NCBI GenBank assembly: GCA_023419655.1
Contig: JAEZXP010000042.1
Span: 1-9,104, forward strand
DNA length: 9,104 nt
From: Bacillota bacterium
GTDB taxonomy: Bacteria > Bacillota > Clostridia > Lachnospirales > Lachnospiraceae
Direction of reading: 5' to 3'
Part shown: positions 1 to 7,086 of the stretch, piece after piece
Layout: the number at the start of each line of letters is the position of its first letter
Position numbering within the stretch: the stretch's first letter is position 1
Program-made: the position numbers and the translations under genes
Notes under the pieces: model-generated
Seen by the model: the letters and a program-made list of their open reading frames with translations, nothing else
What the model was told of the DNA's origin: nothing
Database searches by the model: none

Positions 1-989
1 GCTATGGTATCATCCCTCTGGCGGATATGAATCAGGGAGGAGATTTGCTTGACCGTGTGGTTCTGATTCGAAGACAGGTCGCAATCGAGCTGGGAACGGT
101 AGTACCCATGATTCGTTTGCGGGATAACATACAGCTTAATCCCAACCAATACATCATTAAGATTAAAGGTATACAGGTCAGTGAAGGAGAAATCCTTTTT
201 GACCATTACATGGCTATGAATCCCGGTTATGTGGAGGAAGAGATTACGGGAATACCGACCTTTGAACCTTCTTTCCACCTGCCGGCCATATGGATAACCG
301 AGAGCCAGAGAGAAAGAGCAGAATCCTTAGGATATACGGTTGTAGACCCTCCGTCGATTATAGCGACCCATCTTACGGAGGTAATACGAAACCACATTCA
401 TGAGCTGCTTACAAGACAGGATGTACAGAATCTTGTTAATAATATACAAGAGACAAATCAGACACTGATTACGGAGCTGGTTCCAAAGCTGCTTAGTATC
501 GGTGAGATACAGAAGGTCCTTCAAAATCTCCTTCGGGAGCAGATATCCATAAGAGATTTGGTCAGTATTCTTGAAACCCTGGCAGATTATGCTTCTTCCA
601 CCAGAGATATTGATGTACTCACAGAATATGTCCGGCAGAATCTGAAGAGAGCGATTTCGAAGAAATATTTCCCTGATGGGGAGATGACCAGTGTGGTGAC
701 AGTTGACCCGAAGATAGAACAGGAGATTATGGATTCAATCAAGCAAACAGAACAAGGTGCTTATCTTGCTTTAGACCCTGAGACAACCAGAGAGATTATT
801 AATTCGGTTCAGGCAGAAGTCCAGAAGCTGGAGGAGTTGGGGAAGAACCCTATTGTTATTACCTCTCCGATTGTCAGGATGTATTTTAAAAGACTGACCC
901 AGGAATATTTTAGAGATTTAACCGTAATATCATATAATGAGATTGACTCAAATGTTGAATTGCAGTCAGTAGGGATGGTGACAGTTTAG
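1..989 (+). CDS. flhA: Flagellar biosynthesis protein FlhA, C-terminal part (5' end outside window)
   Basis: FlhA is the membrane export gate of the flagellar type III secretion system; its cytosolic domain docks chaperone-substrate complexes. The frame is open from base 3, giving 328 codons to the TAG at 987-989. There is no true start here: the ATG at 27 lies inside the conserved stretch YGIIPLADMNQGGDLLDRV. FlhA is usually near 680-700 residues, so the missing half is the N-terminal membrane domain and what remains is essentially the cytosolic domain. Family hallmarks seen are GGDLLDRVVLIRRQ at the left edge, PMIRLRDN, GEILFDHYMAMNPG, and the C-terminal stretch VRMYFKRLTQEYFRDLTVISYNEI split over the last 50 residues. 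The protein ends QSVGMVTV, the expected FlhA tail. Its stop overlaps the flhF start by one base. I see no break or odd residue. Confidence 0.97.
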   Translation, partial: YGIIPLADMNQGGDLLDRVVLIRRQVAIELGTVVPMIRLRDNIQLNPNQYIIKIKGIQVSEGEILFDHYMAMNPGYVEEEITGIPTFEPSFHLPAIWITESQRERAESLGYTVVDPPSIIATHLTEVIRNHIHELLTRQDVQNLVNNIQETNQTLITELVPKLLSIGEIQKVLQNLLREQISIRDLVSILETLADYASSTRDIDVLTEYVRQNLKRAISKKYFPDGEMTSVVTVDPKIEQEIMDSIKQTEQGAYLALDPETTREIINSVQAEVQKLEELGKNPIVITSPIVRMYFKRLTQEYFRDLTVISYNEIDSNVELQSVGMVTV

Positions 990-2185
990 TGATTATTAAA
1001 AAATTCCAGGCGAATACAGAGACAGAAGCCATCATGCTTGCTAAGGAGGAACTTGGCAAGGATGCGATTGTCATGAATATCAAGACGATTTCACCAAAAG
1101 GAATATACAGACTATTCAGAAAGACGCTTGTTGAGATTACGGCAGCAATTGATGACAATATTACCTATAAGAATGAGAAGGCAGCGCCTGTTAAGGCGGC
1201 GCCTGTCAGAAAACAGAATTTCCCGGATATCATCTATGATGATGAGCCGGATAAACGAATTTCGGATAGAGAGAGAGGAAAGGAATCCTCTGCCATCGAA
1301 GAGAAGCTGAATAATTTGCAAAGCCTTATTGAGAAGCAGATGGTTGAAAAGGAAGACAGCGATAAATCAGGTGAAAAGAATAAAGAGGTGAATAAGAACC
1401 TGGCCGGCATACAGCTTATATACAATCAGCTTATCGTTAATGAGGTGGATGAAAAGTATGCCAATCAGATAATCAGTGAAATAGAAGGAACCTTAAAAAA
1501 GGATGCCTCTATGGATAATATCCTGTCCAGTATCTATCAAAAGATTGTTCTGAAACTGGGACAGCCTAAAACCATCAATATAAAAAATAACGGACCGAAG
1601 TTTATATTTTTTATAGGTCCTACCGGCGTTGGCAAGACGACGACAATTGCTAAGATTGCCTCAAAATATAAAGTGGAAGAAAAGGCGAAGGTTGCATTTC
1701 TTACCGCGGATACCTATCGTATTGCTGCCGTAGAGCAGCTTAGAACCTATGCCAATATCCTTGGCATACCGCTTAAGGTGGTATATAATGTAGATGAGAT
1801 TGAACAGTCAAGGAAAGAGTTTGCGGATTTTGATGTTGTATTTGTAGACACGGCAGGCCGCTCTCATAAAAACAAACAACAGAGAGATGAGATTGAAGAG
1901 CTGATTAAGGCTGTTCCCGAGAATGAGCGGGAAATTTATCTTGTACTTAGTGCTACGACAAAATACCGTGATTTAATGGCAATTACAGAGGCGTACGCTG
2001 AGATAACCGGCTATAGTCTGATTTTTACAAAGCTGGATGAGACAGGGACGGTAGGGAATATATTTAATATCAGAATGCTGACAAATGCACCTCTTTCTTA
2101 TGCTACATTCGGACAGGATGTACCGGATGATATTGACAGAATTGACCCGCAAAGCATAGCGAAACAGCTGCTAAGGGGGCATTGA
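989..2185 (+). CDS. flhF: Flagellar biosynthesis SRP-family GTPase FlhF
   Basis: FlhF is the third SRP GTPase (relative of Ffh and FtsY) and helps place the flagellar basal body at the membrane. The product is 398 residues. It opens with the typical FlhF segment MIIKKFQANTETEA and GKDAIVMNIKTISPKG, followed by a charged, low-complexity linker (about 60-140), a helical N domain (about 140-200) and the NG GTPase core. GTPase motifs are G1 GPTGVGKTT at 210-218, TADTYRIAAVEQLRTYA just after it, G3 DTAGR at 287-291, and G4 TKLDE at 347-351, which confers guanine specificity. The start is a GTG in the overlap TAGTG with the flhA stop, which suggests translational coupling; the purine-rich stretch at 971-978 is only a fair ribosome binding site. 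The linker holds a tandem KAAPV repeat (residues 64-73). FlhG follows after one base and is its expected partner. Confidence 0.97.
   Translation: MIIKKFQANTETEAIMLAKEELGKDAIVMNIKTISPKGIYRLFRKTLVEITAAIDDNITYKNEKAAPVKAAPVRKQNFPDIIYDDEPDKRISDRERGKESSAIEEKLNNLQSLIEKQMVEKEDSDKSGEKNKEVNKNLAGIQLIYNQLIVNEVDEKYANQIISEIEGTLKKDASMDNILSSIYQKIVLKLGQPKTINIKNNGPKFIFFIGPTGVGKTTTIAKIASKYKVEEKAKVAFLTADTYRIAAVEQLRTYANILGIPLKVVYNVDEIEQSRKEFADFDVVFVDTAGRSHKNKQQRDEIEELIKAVPENEREIYLVLSATTKYRDLMAITEAYAEITGYSLIFTKLDETGTVGNIFNIRMLTNAPLSYATFGQDVPDDIDRIDPQSIAKQLLRGH
1178..1207 (+). repeat. 15-bp in-frame tandem repeat in flhF (KAAPV twice)
   Basis: Two adjacent 15-base units differ at two third-codon positions and both encode KAAPV (FlhF residues 64-68 and 69-73). 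They lie in the disordered linker between the N-terminal basic segment and the GTPase core, where length changes are tolerated. The synonymous differences show the duplication is not very recent, or that selection keeps the peptide. Confidence 0.85.
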
Positions 2186-2186
2186 C

Positions 2187-3077
2187 ATGGATCAGGCTTA
2201 TAAGTTAAGAGAGATTGTTAAGGAGCAAAACCTTAAGAGGCATACCTCAAGGCACACCTCGAGGGTGATTACAGTTACCAGCGGCAAGGGAGGAGTCGGC
2301 AAATCCAGTATTTCTGTTAATCTGGCAATCGCCTTAAGCCGTCTTGGAAAAAAGGTCGTCATTCTGGATGCTGATTTTGGTTTAGCGAATATAGAGGTTA
2401 TGCTGGGAATACGTCCCGTACATAGTCTGGCAGATTTGATATTCAGAGGCAAGAGTCTATCGGACATCATTACCCCGGGACCGGAGAATGTCGGGTTCAT
2501 ATCCGGAGGTTCGGGAATTCAGGAACTGACGAATCTGACGAAGGACCAGATTGTATATCTGATAAGAAAGTTAGTGGAGCTTGACCAGACGGCAGATATT
2601 GTGATTGTAGATACGGGAGCGGGAATTTCGGATTCTGTATTGGAATTTGTAACAGCCAGCTCGGAGGTGCTTTTAGTGGCAACGCCGGAGCCCACATCCA
2701 TAACGGATGCCTATGCCCTGTTAAAGATATTGAATAAAAAATCTGATTTTTCTGCCTCTGATACGGTTATTAAAATGATAGCAAATCGTGTAACACCGGA
2801 TGAAAACGGGGAAGACATCTTTGAAAAGTTAAGTGTTGTCGTTACAAGATTCCTAAAGCTTAAGCTGGAGTACATGGGACAGATACCGGTGGATAATGAT
2901 GTGTCAAAGGCTGTTATGAAACAAAAACCGGCAATATGCTGCTATCCTAACTCTCATTTTTCAAAAATTATAACAAGCTTTGCAAAGCAGTTATGCGATA
3001 CGGAGCCTGATATCAGGCAAGACAAGAAAGGGATTGCACAATTGTTCTCCAATCTTTTAAAGTCTAGAATAAGATAG
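2187..3077 (+). CDS. flhG: Flagellar number/placement ATPase FlhG (MinD/ParA family; YlxH/FleN)
   Basis: FlhG is a MinD-like ATPase that controls flagellar number, stimulates the FlhF GTPase and contacts C-ring components. The product is 296 residues. The N-terminus carries the FlhF-activating motif DQAxxLR (D2 to R8). The deviant Walker A is GKGGVGKS at 33-40, including the signature lysine K34. The second motif DADFGLAN is at 61-68 and the Walker B-like VIVDTGAG ends with D142 as the key acid. The C-terminus (FSNLLKSRIR) could be part of the amphipathic membrane-targeting helix known in this family; that is an inference. The ATG at 2187 sits one base after the flhF stop and 7 bases after a GGGGG-rich site at 2173-2179. 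A tandem RHTS repeat (residues 18-25) lies between the FlhF-activating helix and the ATPase core. MinD itself is excluded by the DQAxxLR motif and the operon position. Confidence 0.96.
   Translation: MDQAYKLREIVKEQNLKRHTSRHTSRVITVTSGKGGVGKSSISVNLAIALSRLGKKVVILDADFGLANIEVMLGIRPVHSLADLIFRGKSLSDIITPGPENVGFISGGSGIQELTNLTKDQIVYLIRKLVELDQTADIVIVDTGAGISDSVLEFVTASSEVLLVATPEPTSITDAYALLKILNKKSDFSASDTVIKMIANRVTPDENGEDIFEKLSVVVTRFLKLKLEYMGQIPVDNDVSKAVMKQKPAICCYPNSHFSKIITSFAKQLCDTEPDIRQDKKGIAQLFSNLLKSRIR
2238..2261 (+). repeat. 12-bp in-frame tandem repeat in flhG (RHTS twice)
   Basis: Two 12-base units differing at two third-codon positions encode RHTS twice (FlhG residues 18-25), followed by a further R. 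They lie in the basic linker between the DQAxxLR motif and the first beta strand before the P-loop. The repeat lengthens the tether between the FlhF-activating element and the ATPase core by four residues. Confidence 0.85.
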
Positions 3078-3090
3078 TTAGGAGGCTTCT

Positions 3091-3852
3091 ATGCTGAGTG
3101 AGATTGTCAATATAGGGGATAAAATTGAATTAAAGCAGCTAGACAACAGAGGTGAGCTGATGAAGTCATCCAAAACTTATGTGAGTCAGATGATTGACTA
3201 TGTTGAGGATAATATCATAACGATTGCTACGCCTATAAAGAATGGAGTAACCGTTATTTTAGAAAGGGAAGCGAGCTACAGGCTTTACTTTTATACCAAT
3301 AAAGGCTTATATCAATGTGACTGTACAATGCTTCAGACATATCGCGAGAATAATATGGGTCTTGCAGCCGTAAAGATAATCTCAGACCCTAAAAAGATAC
3401 AGAGAAGACAGTACTACCGCCTTGAATGTGTCCAGGAGATACAATACAGGGTTGTAACCGAAGAAGAACGGCGGCTTGAAGAGAGGCTTGCGAATGGGAA
3501 ATTTGCAGATTCCGATGAAAAGGCAGAGATTAGCAAGAAGCTGTCTGACTTTAATAAAAAGTGGAACTATGGGTCCATCATTGATTTAAGCGGAGGAGGC
3601 TGCCGGTTTAATTCAGATGAACAGTTAAAGCCGGGAGACAGGATACGAATCCGATTGGAACTGATGACGAAAAAAGGATTAAAAAAACTGGACATTTTTG
3701 CAGATACCATTTCATCGTTGAAAATAATTGACCGCGTCGGATATTATGAACATCGTGCGGAATTTTATAATATAACAGAAAAGGACAGGGAAGATTTAAT
3801 CAAATATATCTTTGAACAGGAACGAAGGCTCAGAAAAAATGATAAAAAATGA
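3091..3852 (+). CDS. PilZ-domain flagellar brake-type protein (YcgR/MotI-like), probable cyclic di-GMP receptor
   Basis: This is a 253-residue two-domain protein: an N-terminal YcgR-type beta domain (about 1-100) and a C-terminal PilZ domain (about 103-245). Both ligand motifs are present: RxxxR as R106-R110 inside QRRQYYRLE, and DxSxxG as D165 to G170 (DLSGGG). In characterised relatives these bind cyclic di-GMP, and the protein then slows or biases the flagellar motor. The two motifs are 55 residues apart, longer than I expect for the family; the excess is a charged helical segment (about 123-157). The start follows a perfect AGGAGG at 3080-3085 with 5-base spacing and lies 13 bases after flhG. 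The 3' end overlaps cheB by 14 bases. Its position between flhG and cheB supports a motility role. The name ycgR or motI is not assigned because identity to either was not measured. Confidence 0.9.
   Translation: MLSEIVNIGDKIELKQLDNRGELMKSSKTYVSQMIDYVEDNIITIATPIKNGVTVILEREASYRLYFYTNKGLYQCDCTMLQTYRENNMGLAAVKIISDPKKIQRRQYYRLECVQEIQYRVVTEEERRLEERLANGKFADSDEKAEISKKLSDFNKKWNYGSIIDLSGGGCRFNSDEQLKPGDRIRIRLELMTKKGLKKLDIFADTISSLKIIDRVGYYEHRAEFYNITEKDREDLIKYIFEQERRLRKNDKK
3824..3828 (+). promoter_or_regulatory. Probable ribosome binding site choosing the cheB start
   Basis: The sequence gaagg lies 10 bases before the ATG at 3839, inside the PilZ coding region. An in-frame TTG at 3812 would add nine residues (MNRNEGSEK) with no homology to receiver domains, so the ATG is preferred. 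The match is weak, and expression may rely on coupling to translation of the upstream gene. Confidence 0.45.
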
Positions 3853-3853
3853 T
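3834..3853 (+). repeat. 10-bp perfect tandem repeat at the pilZ/cheB junction
   Basis: The unit aaaaaatgat occurs twice without a gap (3834-3843 and 3844-3853). The ATG in the first copy is the cheB start (3839). The TGA in the second copy is the stop of the PilZ gene (3850-3852). Because 10 is not a multiple of three, losing one copy would join the two reading frames without a stop. Confidence 0.95.
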
Positions 3854-4948
3854 AAAAATATTTTGATAATAGATGACTCTGCACTTATGAGAAGGGTAAT
3901 CTCTGATATAATAGAAACTGACAGGAGATTTCATGTTATAGGTGCAGCTGTTAACGGGCTTGCCGGTCTTAGTATGCTGCATGAAAATGCAGGCAAGGTA
4001 GATGCCGTGCTTTTGGACATCAATATGCCCGTAATGAATGGCATCGAGTTTTTGGAAGAAATAAAAAAACGAAATATACATACTGCCGTTATTGTAGTCA
4101 GTGCGGTAACGACGAAGGATGCCAAAGAAACAATACTTGCTTTGGAGTTAGGTGCATTTGATTTTATTACAAAGCCGGATGGATTAGAAGAGCTTAAAAG
4201 CAACAGCTTTTCGGAGAAGCTTATTCATTGTCTCACAGCGGCTACAAAGCTTAGAATCGCGAAACCTCAAAGGCTTGTAATAACAGAGCAGCCTGCTTTT
4301 CAGGCAGAAGAGGAAGAAAAACTGCCTCCTTCCATCAAGAAAAGACACAGGGGACCGGATAGATTGAAGGATAAGCTTGTTGCAATCGCTTGTTCAACAG
4401 GAGGCCCCAAGGCTCTGAATACCATTATCCCCAGTCTTCCCAAGGCGCTGAATGCAGGTGTTGTTATCGTACAGCATATGCCGGAAGGCTTTACCAAATC
4501 CCTTGCGGAAAGATTAAATTCAATCAGTCAGATATCCGTAAAGGAAGCAGAGGACGGTGAGCTTTTGAAAAAGGGATGGGTATATATTGCCAGAGGCGGA
4601 ATGCAGCTGCGGGTGGCGAAGGATGGGCAGGGAAACCATATCCTGAGGCTTACGAAGGAAGAGCCCCGGGCAGGACTTATGCCCTGTGCGGATGTGCTTT
4701 ATGAATCCTTGGCAGACAGCAATTATAGTGAAATCACCTGTGTTGTTCTTACCGGTATGGGCGGAGATGGCTCCGCCGGAATTACCAGATTAAATAAAGA
4801 TAAAAATATTCATGTGATAGCTCAGGATAGGAAAACCAGCGCTATATACGGAATGCCTAAAATGATTAAAGCGACAGGGCTGGTTGATGAAGTAGTACCG
4901 CTTAATGAGGTTTCTGATGCTATCACAAAGAATGTGGGGGTGCAGTGA
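3839..4948 (+). CDS. cheB: Chemotaxis response regulator protein-glutamate methylesterase CheB
   Basis: CheB removes methyl groups from receptor glutamates (and can deamidate glutamines) after phosphorylation by CheA, giving adaptation. From the ATG at 3839 the product is 369 residues. The receiver domain (about 6-122) has the acidic pair D12-D13, the phospho-acceptor D60 in LLDINMP, and the conserved K112 in ITKPDG. A linker of about 55 residues follows. The methylesterase domain (about 177-366) has the full catalytic triad: S186 in CSTGGP, H213 in VQHMPEGF, and D310 in TGMGGDGSAG. The gene overlaps the PilZ gene by 14 bases and ends one base before the cheA start. Length and motifs are normal for the family, so it should be active. 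CheR, its opposing methyltransferase, is not in this window. Confidence 0.97.
   Translation: MIKNDKNILIIDDSALMRRVISDIIETDRRFHVIGAAVNGLAGLSMLHENAGKVDAVLLDINMPVMNGIEFLEEIKKRNIHTAVIVVSAVTTKDAKETILALELGAFDFITKPDGLEELKSNSFSEKLIHCLTAATKLRIAKPQRLVITEQPAFQAEEEEKLPPSIKKRHRGPDRLKDKLVAIACSTGGPKALNTIIPSLPKALNAGVVIVQHMPEGFTKSLAERLNSISQISVKEAEDGELLKKGWVYIARGGMQLRVAKDGQGNHILRLTKEEPRAGLMPCADVLYESLADSNYSEITCVVLTGMGGDGSAGITRLNKDKNIHVIAQDRKTSAIYGMPKMIKATGLVDEVVPLNEVSDAITKNVGVQ
4936..4940 (+). promoter_or_regulatory. Ribosome binding site for cheA
   Basis: A GGGGG run at the end of cheB lies 9 bases before the ATG at 4950 and 12 before the second ATG at 4953. This favours 4950. The upstream in-frame ATG at 4905 would add 15 residues unlike any CheA N-terminus and lie deep inside cheB. 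Confidence 0.5.
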
Positions 4949-4949
4949 T

Positions 4950-7037
4950 ATGATGGATGTAAGTCAATACCTGGAAATTTTTATTGAAGAGACAAAGGAG
5001 CATCTGCAGAGTCTGAATGAGCATATTCTGGTTCTGGAAAAAGAGCCTGAGAATGAAGCGACGATTAATGAGATATTCCGTGCTGCCCATTCCTTAAAAG
5101 GAATGGCAGGAACTATGGGATATAAAAAGATGCAGCATTTGACCCATGATATGGAGAATGTGTTTTCTGAAATCCGAAATGGGAAAATGAAAGTAAATTC
5201 GAAGCTGGTCGATGTCCTGTTCAAGGGACTGGATGCTTTGGAGTCTTTTCTTGCCAATATTCAGGCGGACGGTACGGAAGGTGAGCAGGACTGTGAGGAT
5301 ATCATCAGGGATTTAAACGATTTTTTAAATGGCGGAGCAGGCAGCAGCGTATCCGAGGCCGCAGCAAAACCCTCAGCAGGGGAAGCTGTAATGGCGGCTA
5401 ATCCCAATGGTGAAAAGCAAAAATTCAGAAATCTGAAGATATGGGATCATGAGAAGAAGGCAATTGCCAAAGCGGCGTCGCTTAACCTGAATGTAGTGGG
5501 TCTGACGATTTACATACAGGAATATTGTGTTCTCAAGGGTGCAAGGGCTTTCATGGTGAACAGAACGCTGGAAGACCATGGTGAAATTATCAAGCTGGAC
5601 CCCAGTGCACAGGACCTTGAGGATGAAAAATATGATTTTGATTATTCTGCATATGTGATTACCCGGGAAACTCCTGAGCAGCTGATAAAGCAGGTTATGG
5701 ATGTATCCGAGGTTAAGGAAGTGGTTGCAGACTATGTCCGTCTGGATGAGGATGAGCTTAACAAATACCTGGATTTGATTAAACAGGAGGAAGCGGTTGC
5801 ATCCGCACCGAAGTTTGCGCCTGATTCGGAATCCCTTAAAGCGGGAACCGCGGCCGCAGCAAAACATCAGCCTGCCAAACCTGTGGCAAACCGGTCGGTT
5901 CGTGTTGATATTGAGAAATTAGACGTGTTAATGAATCTGGTGAGCGAGCTTATTATTGCAAAGAACAGCCTGGCATCCTCCAGTGATTCCTTACGAAATC
6001 AATTGGAAGCTGAATTCTATGATCAGATAGAATATCTGGAAAGAGTTACAACGAATCTTCATGAATCGGTTATGAAGGTCAGAATGGTTCCTATCGAGAG
6101 TGTTGTAAACCGCTTCCCGAGAATGATACGGGACTTGTCAAAGAGCCTGAATAAGCAGATGGAGCTTTATATGACCGGTGAAGAGACAGAGCTTGACCGT
6201 ACAGTTATAGACGAGATTGGTGATCCTTTGATGCATTTGCTCCGTAATGCGGCGGACCATGGCTTGGAAAGCAGCGAAGAAAGACAGAGAATGGGCAAGA
6301 ATCCGGTTGGTTCCATCTATCTGGATGCCTATCATGATGGGAATAATGTGGTGATAGAGGTCAGAGATGACGGCGGCGGTATCAATGTCGAAAAGATAAA
6401 GTCAAAGGCAATACAAAAAGGCACGATAACCGAGGAGCAGGCGGGCAGAATGACCGATAAGGATATTATTGATATCCTGTTCATGCCAAGCTTCTCTACT
6501 GCGGAGCAGGTTACCGACGTATCAGGAAGAGGAGTAGGTCTTGATGTTGTTAAGACGAAGATAGAAGCCCTTGGCGGAGACATAGAAGCCAAGACCAGGC
6601 TTGGAATGGGTTCGAATTTTATTATCCGGCTTCCTCTTACACTGGCTATTATACAATCCCTAATGGTCAAGATATCTTCCGAAAAATTCGCACTTCCTCT
6701 TGGTAATATTCAGACTGTAGAGAATATAGCCACTACAGAGATTAAGAAAGTCAGTGAAAAGGAGGTTCTAAATCTTAGAGGTGACGTAATACCTATCATA
6801 CGGCTTGGAGAGCTTCTTGATTGTGAACAGGGTGATGAACCGGACGAGCTTACCGTTGTTGTGGTTAAAAAAGGTGAGAGATTAGCGGGAATCGTTGTAG
6901 ATGAGCTTATAGGACAGCAGGAAATCGTTATTAAGTCCATCGGCAAATACATAAAGAGTCATAAGGTTATAAGCGGAGCAACAATACTTGGTAATGGAGA
7001 GGTCGCATTAATCCTTGATGTAAATACATTGATTTAA
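4950..7037 (+). CDS. cheA: Chemotaxis sensor histidine kinase CheA
   Basis: CheA autophosphorylates under receptor control and passes phosphate to CheY and CheB. From 4950 the product is 695 residues with the full P1-P5 order. P1 (about 5-130) has the phosphorylated histidine H47 in AAHSLKGMAG. An Ala/Lys linker leads to P2 (about 158-270), the response-regulator docking domain, and a second similar linker ends near 312. P3 (about 315-380) is the dimerisation helix pair (VRVDIEKLD, VSELIIAKN). P4 is the ATP-binding domain with the N box around H429 and N433 (LLRNAADHG), G1 at D473-G477 (DDGGG) and G2 at 526-530 (GRGVG). P5 (569-695) is the CheW-like receptor-coupling domain with NLRGDVIPIIRLGELL. 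The start overlaps no other gene, being one base past the cheB stop. Both linkers share a 14-bp exact repeat. All kinase residues are present. Confidence 0.97.
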   Translation: MMDVSQYLEIFIEETKEHLQSLNEHILVLEKEPENEATINEIFRAAHSLKGMAGTMGYKKMQHLTHDMENVFSEIRNGKMKVNSKLVDVLFKGLDALESFLANIQADGTEGEQDCEDIIRDLNDFLNGGAGSSVSEAAAKPSAGEAVMAANPNGEKQKFRNLKIWDHEKKAIAKAASLNLNVVGLTIYIQEYCVLKGARAFMVNRTLEDHGEIIKLDPSAQDLEDEKYDFDYSAYVITRETPEQLIKQVMDVSEVKEVVADYVRLDEDELNKYLDLIKQEEAVASAPKFAPDSESLKAGTAAAAKHQPAKPVANRSVRVDIEKLDVLMNLVSELIIAKNSLASSSDSLRNQLEAEFYDQIEYLERVTTNLHESVMKVRMVPIESVVNRFPRMIRDLSKSLNKQMELYMTGEETELDRTVIDEIGDPLMHLLRNAADHGLESSEERQRMGKNPVGSIYLDAYHDGNNVVIEVRDDGGGINVEKIKSKAIQKGTITEEQAGRMTDKDIIDILFMPSFSTAEQVTDVSGRGVGLDVVKTKIEALGGDIEAKTRLGMGSNFIIRLPLTLAIIQSLMVKISSEKFALPLGNIQTVENIATTEIKKVSEKEVLNLRGDVIPIIRLGELLDCEQGDEPDELTVVVVKKGERLAGIVVDELIGQQEIVIKSIGKYIKSHKVISGATILGNGEVALILDVNTLI
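5357..5370 (+). repeat. 14-bp direct repeat, copy 1 (cheA P1-P2 linker)
   Basis: The sequence ggccgcagcaaaac is repeated exactly at 5852-5865, in the same codon frame, encoding AAAK in both places. This copy sits in the Ala-rich linker (about residues 136-141) just before the P2 domain. Confidence 0.8.
5852..5865 (+). repeat. 14-bp direct repeat, copy 2 (cheA P2-P3 linker)
   Basis: This is an exact copy of 5357-5370, in the linker after P2 (about residues 301-305). The two copies bracket the P2 domain, and recombination between them would delete 495 bases (165 codons) in frame. Confidence 0.8.
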
Positions 7038-7048
7038 TCTGCGGATAG
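7021..7048 (+). promoter_or_regulatory. Candidate sigma-28/sigma-D (FliA) promoter upstream of cheW
   Basis: A TAAA at 7021-7024 is followed after 16 bases by GCGGATAG at 7041-7048, which matches 6 of 8 positions of the flagellar sigma consensus GCCGATAA. The known spacing is about 14-16 bases. It spans the last codons of cheA and the start of the 49-base gap before cheW, so a transcript would begin about 30 bases before the cheW ATG. A match of this quality could arise by chance about once in a window this size, so the support is mainly its location. Confidence 0.3.
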
Positions 7049-7086
7049 GCCCTGCTTATTTATAATTATTATATGGAGGTAAAAAT

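Noticed and set aside
3812..3838. TTG start extending CheB by nine residues
   Set aside because: The added residues lie within the PilZ reading region and do not resemble a receiver N-terminus, while the ATG at 3839 begins right before the conserved ILIIDD strand.
4905..4949. ATG start at 4905 extending CheA by 15 residues
   Set aside because: It would overlap cheB by 44 bases and add residues unlike any CheA; 4950 has a G-rich ribosome site and gives the standard DVSQYLEIFIEET opening.
5373..5867. 164-codon open frame on the minus strand opposite the cheA P2 region
   Set aside because: It is fully antisense to a well-conserved CheA frame, and its translation is Cys/Arg/Phe-rich with no recognisable domain. 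No convincing start context was seen. It is a shadow frame.
7061..7066. TATAAT as a vegetative -10 box before cheW
   Set aside because: No TTGACA-like hexamer lies 16-18 bases upstream; the gap is AT-rich and such a hexamer is likely by chance.
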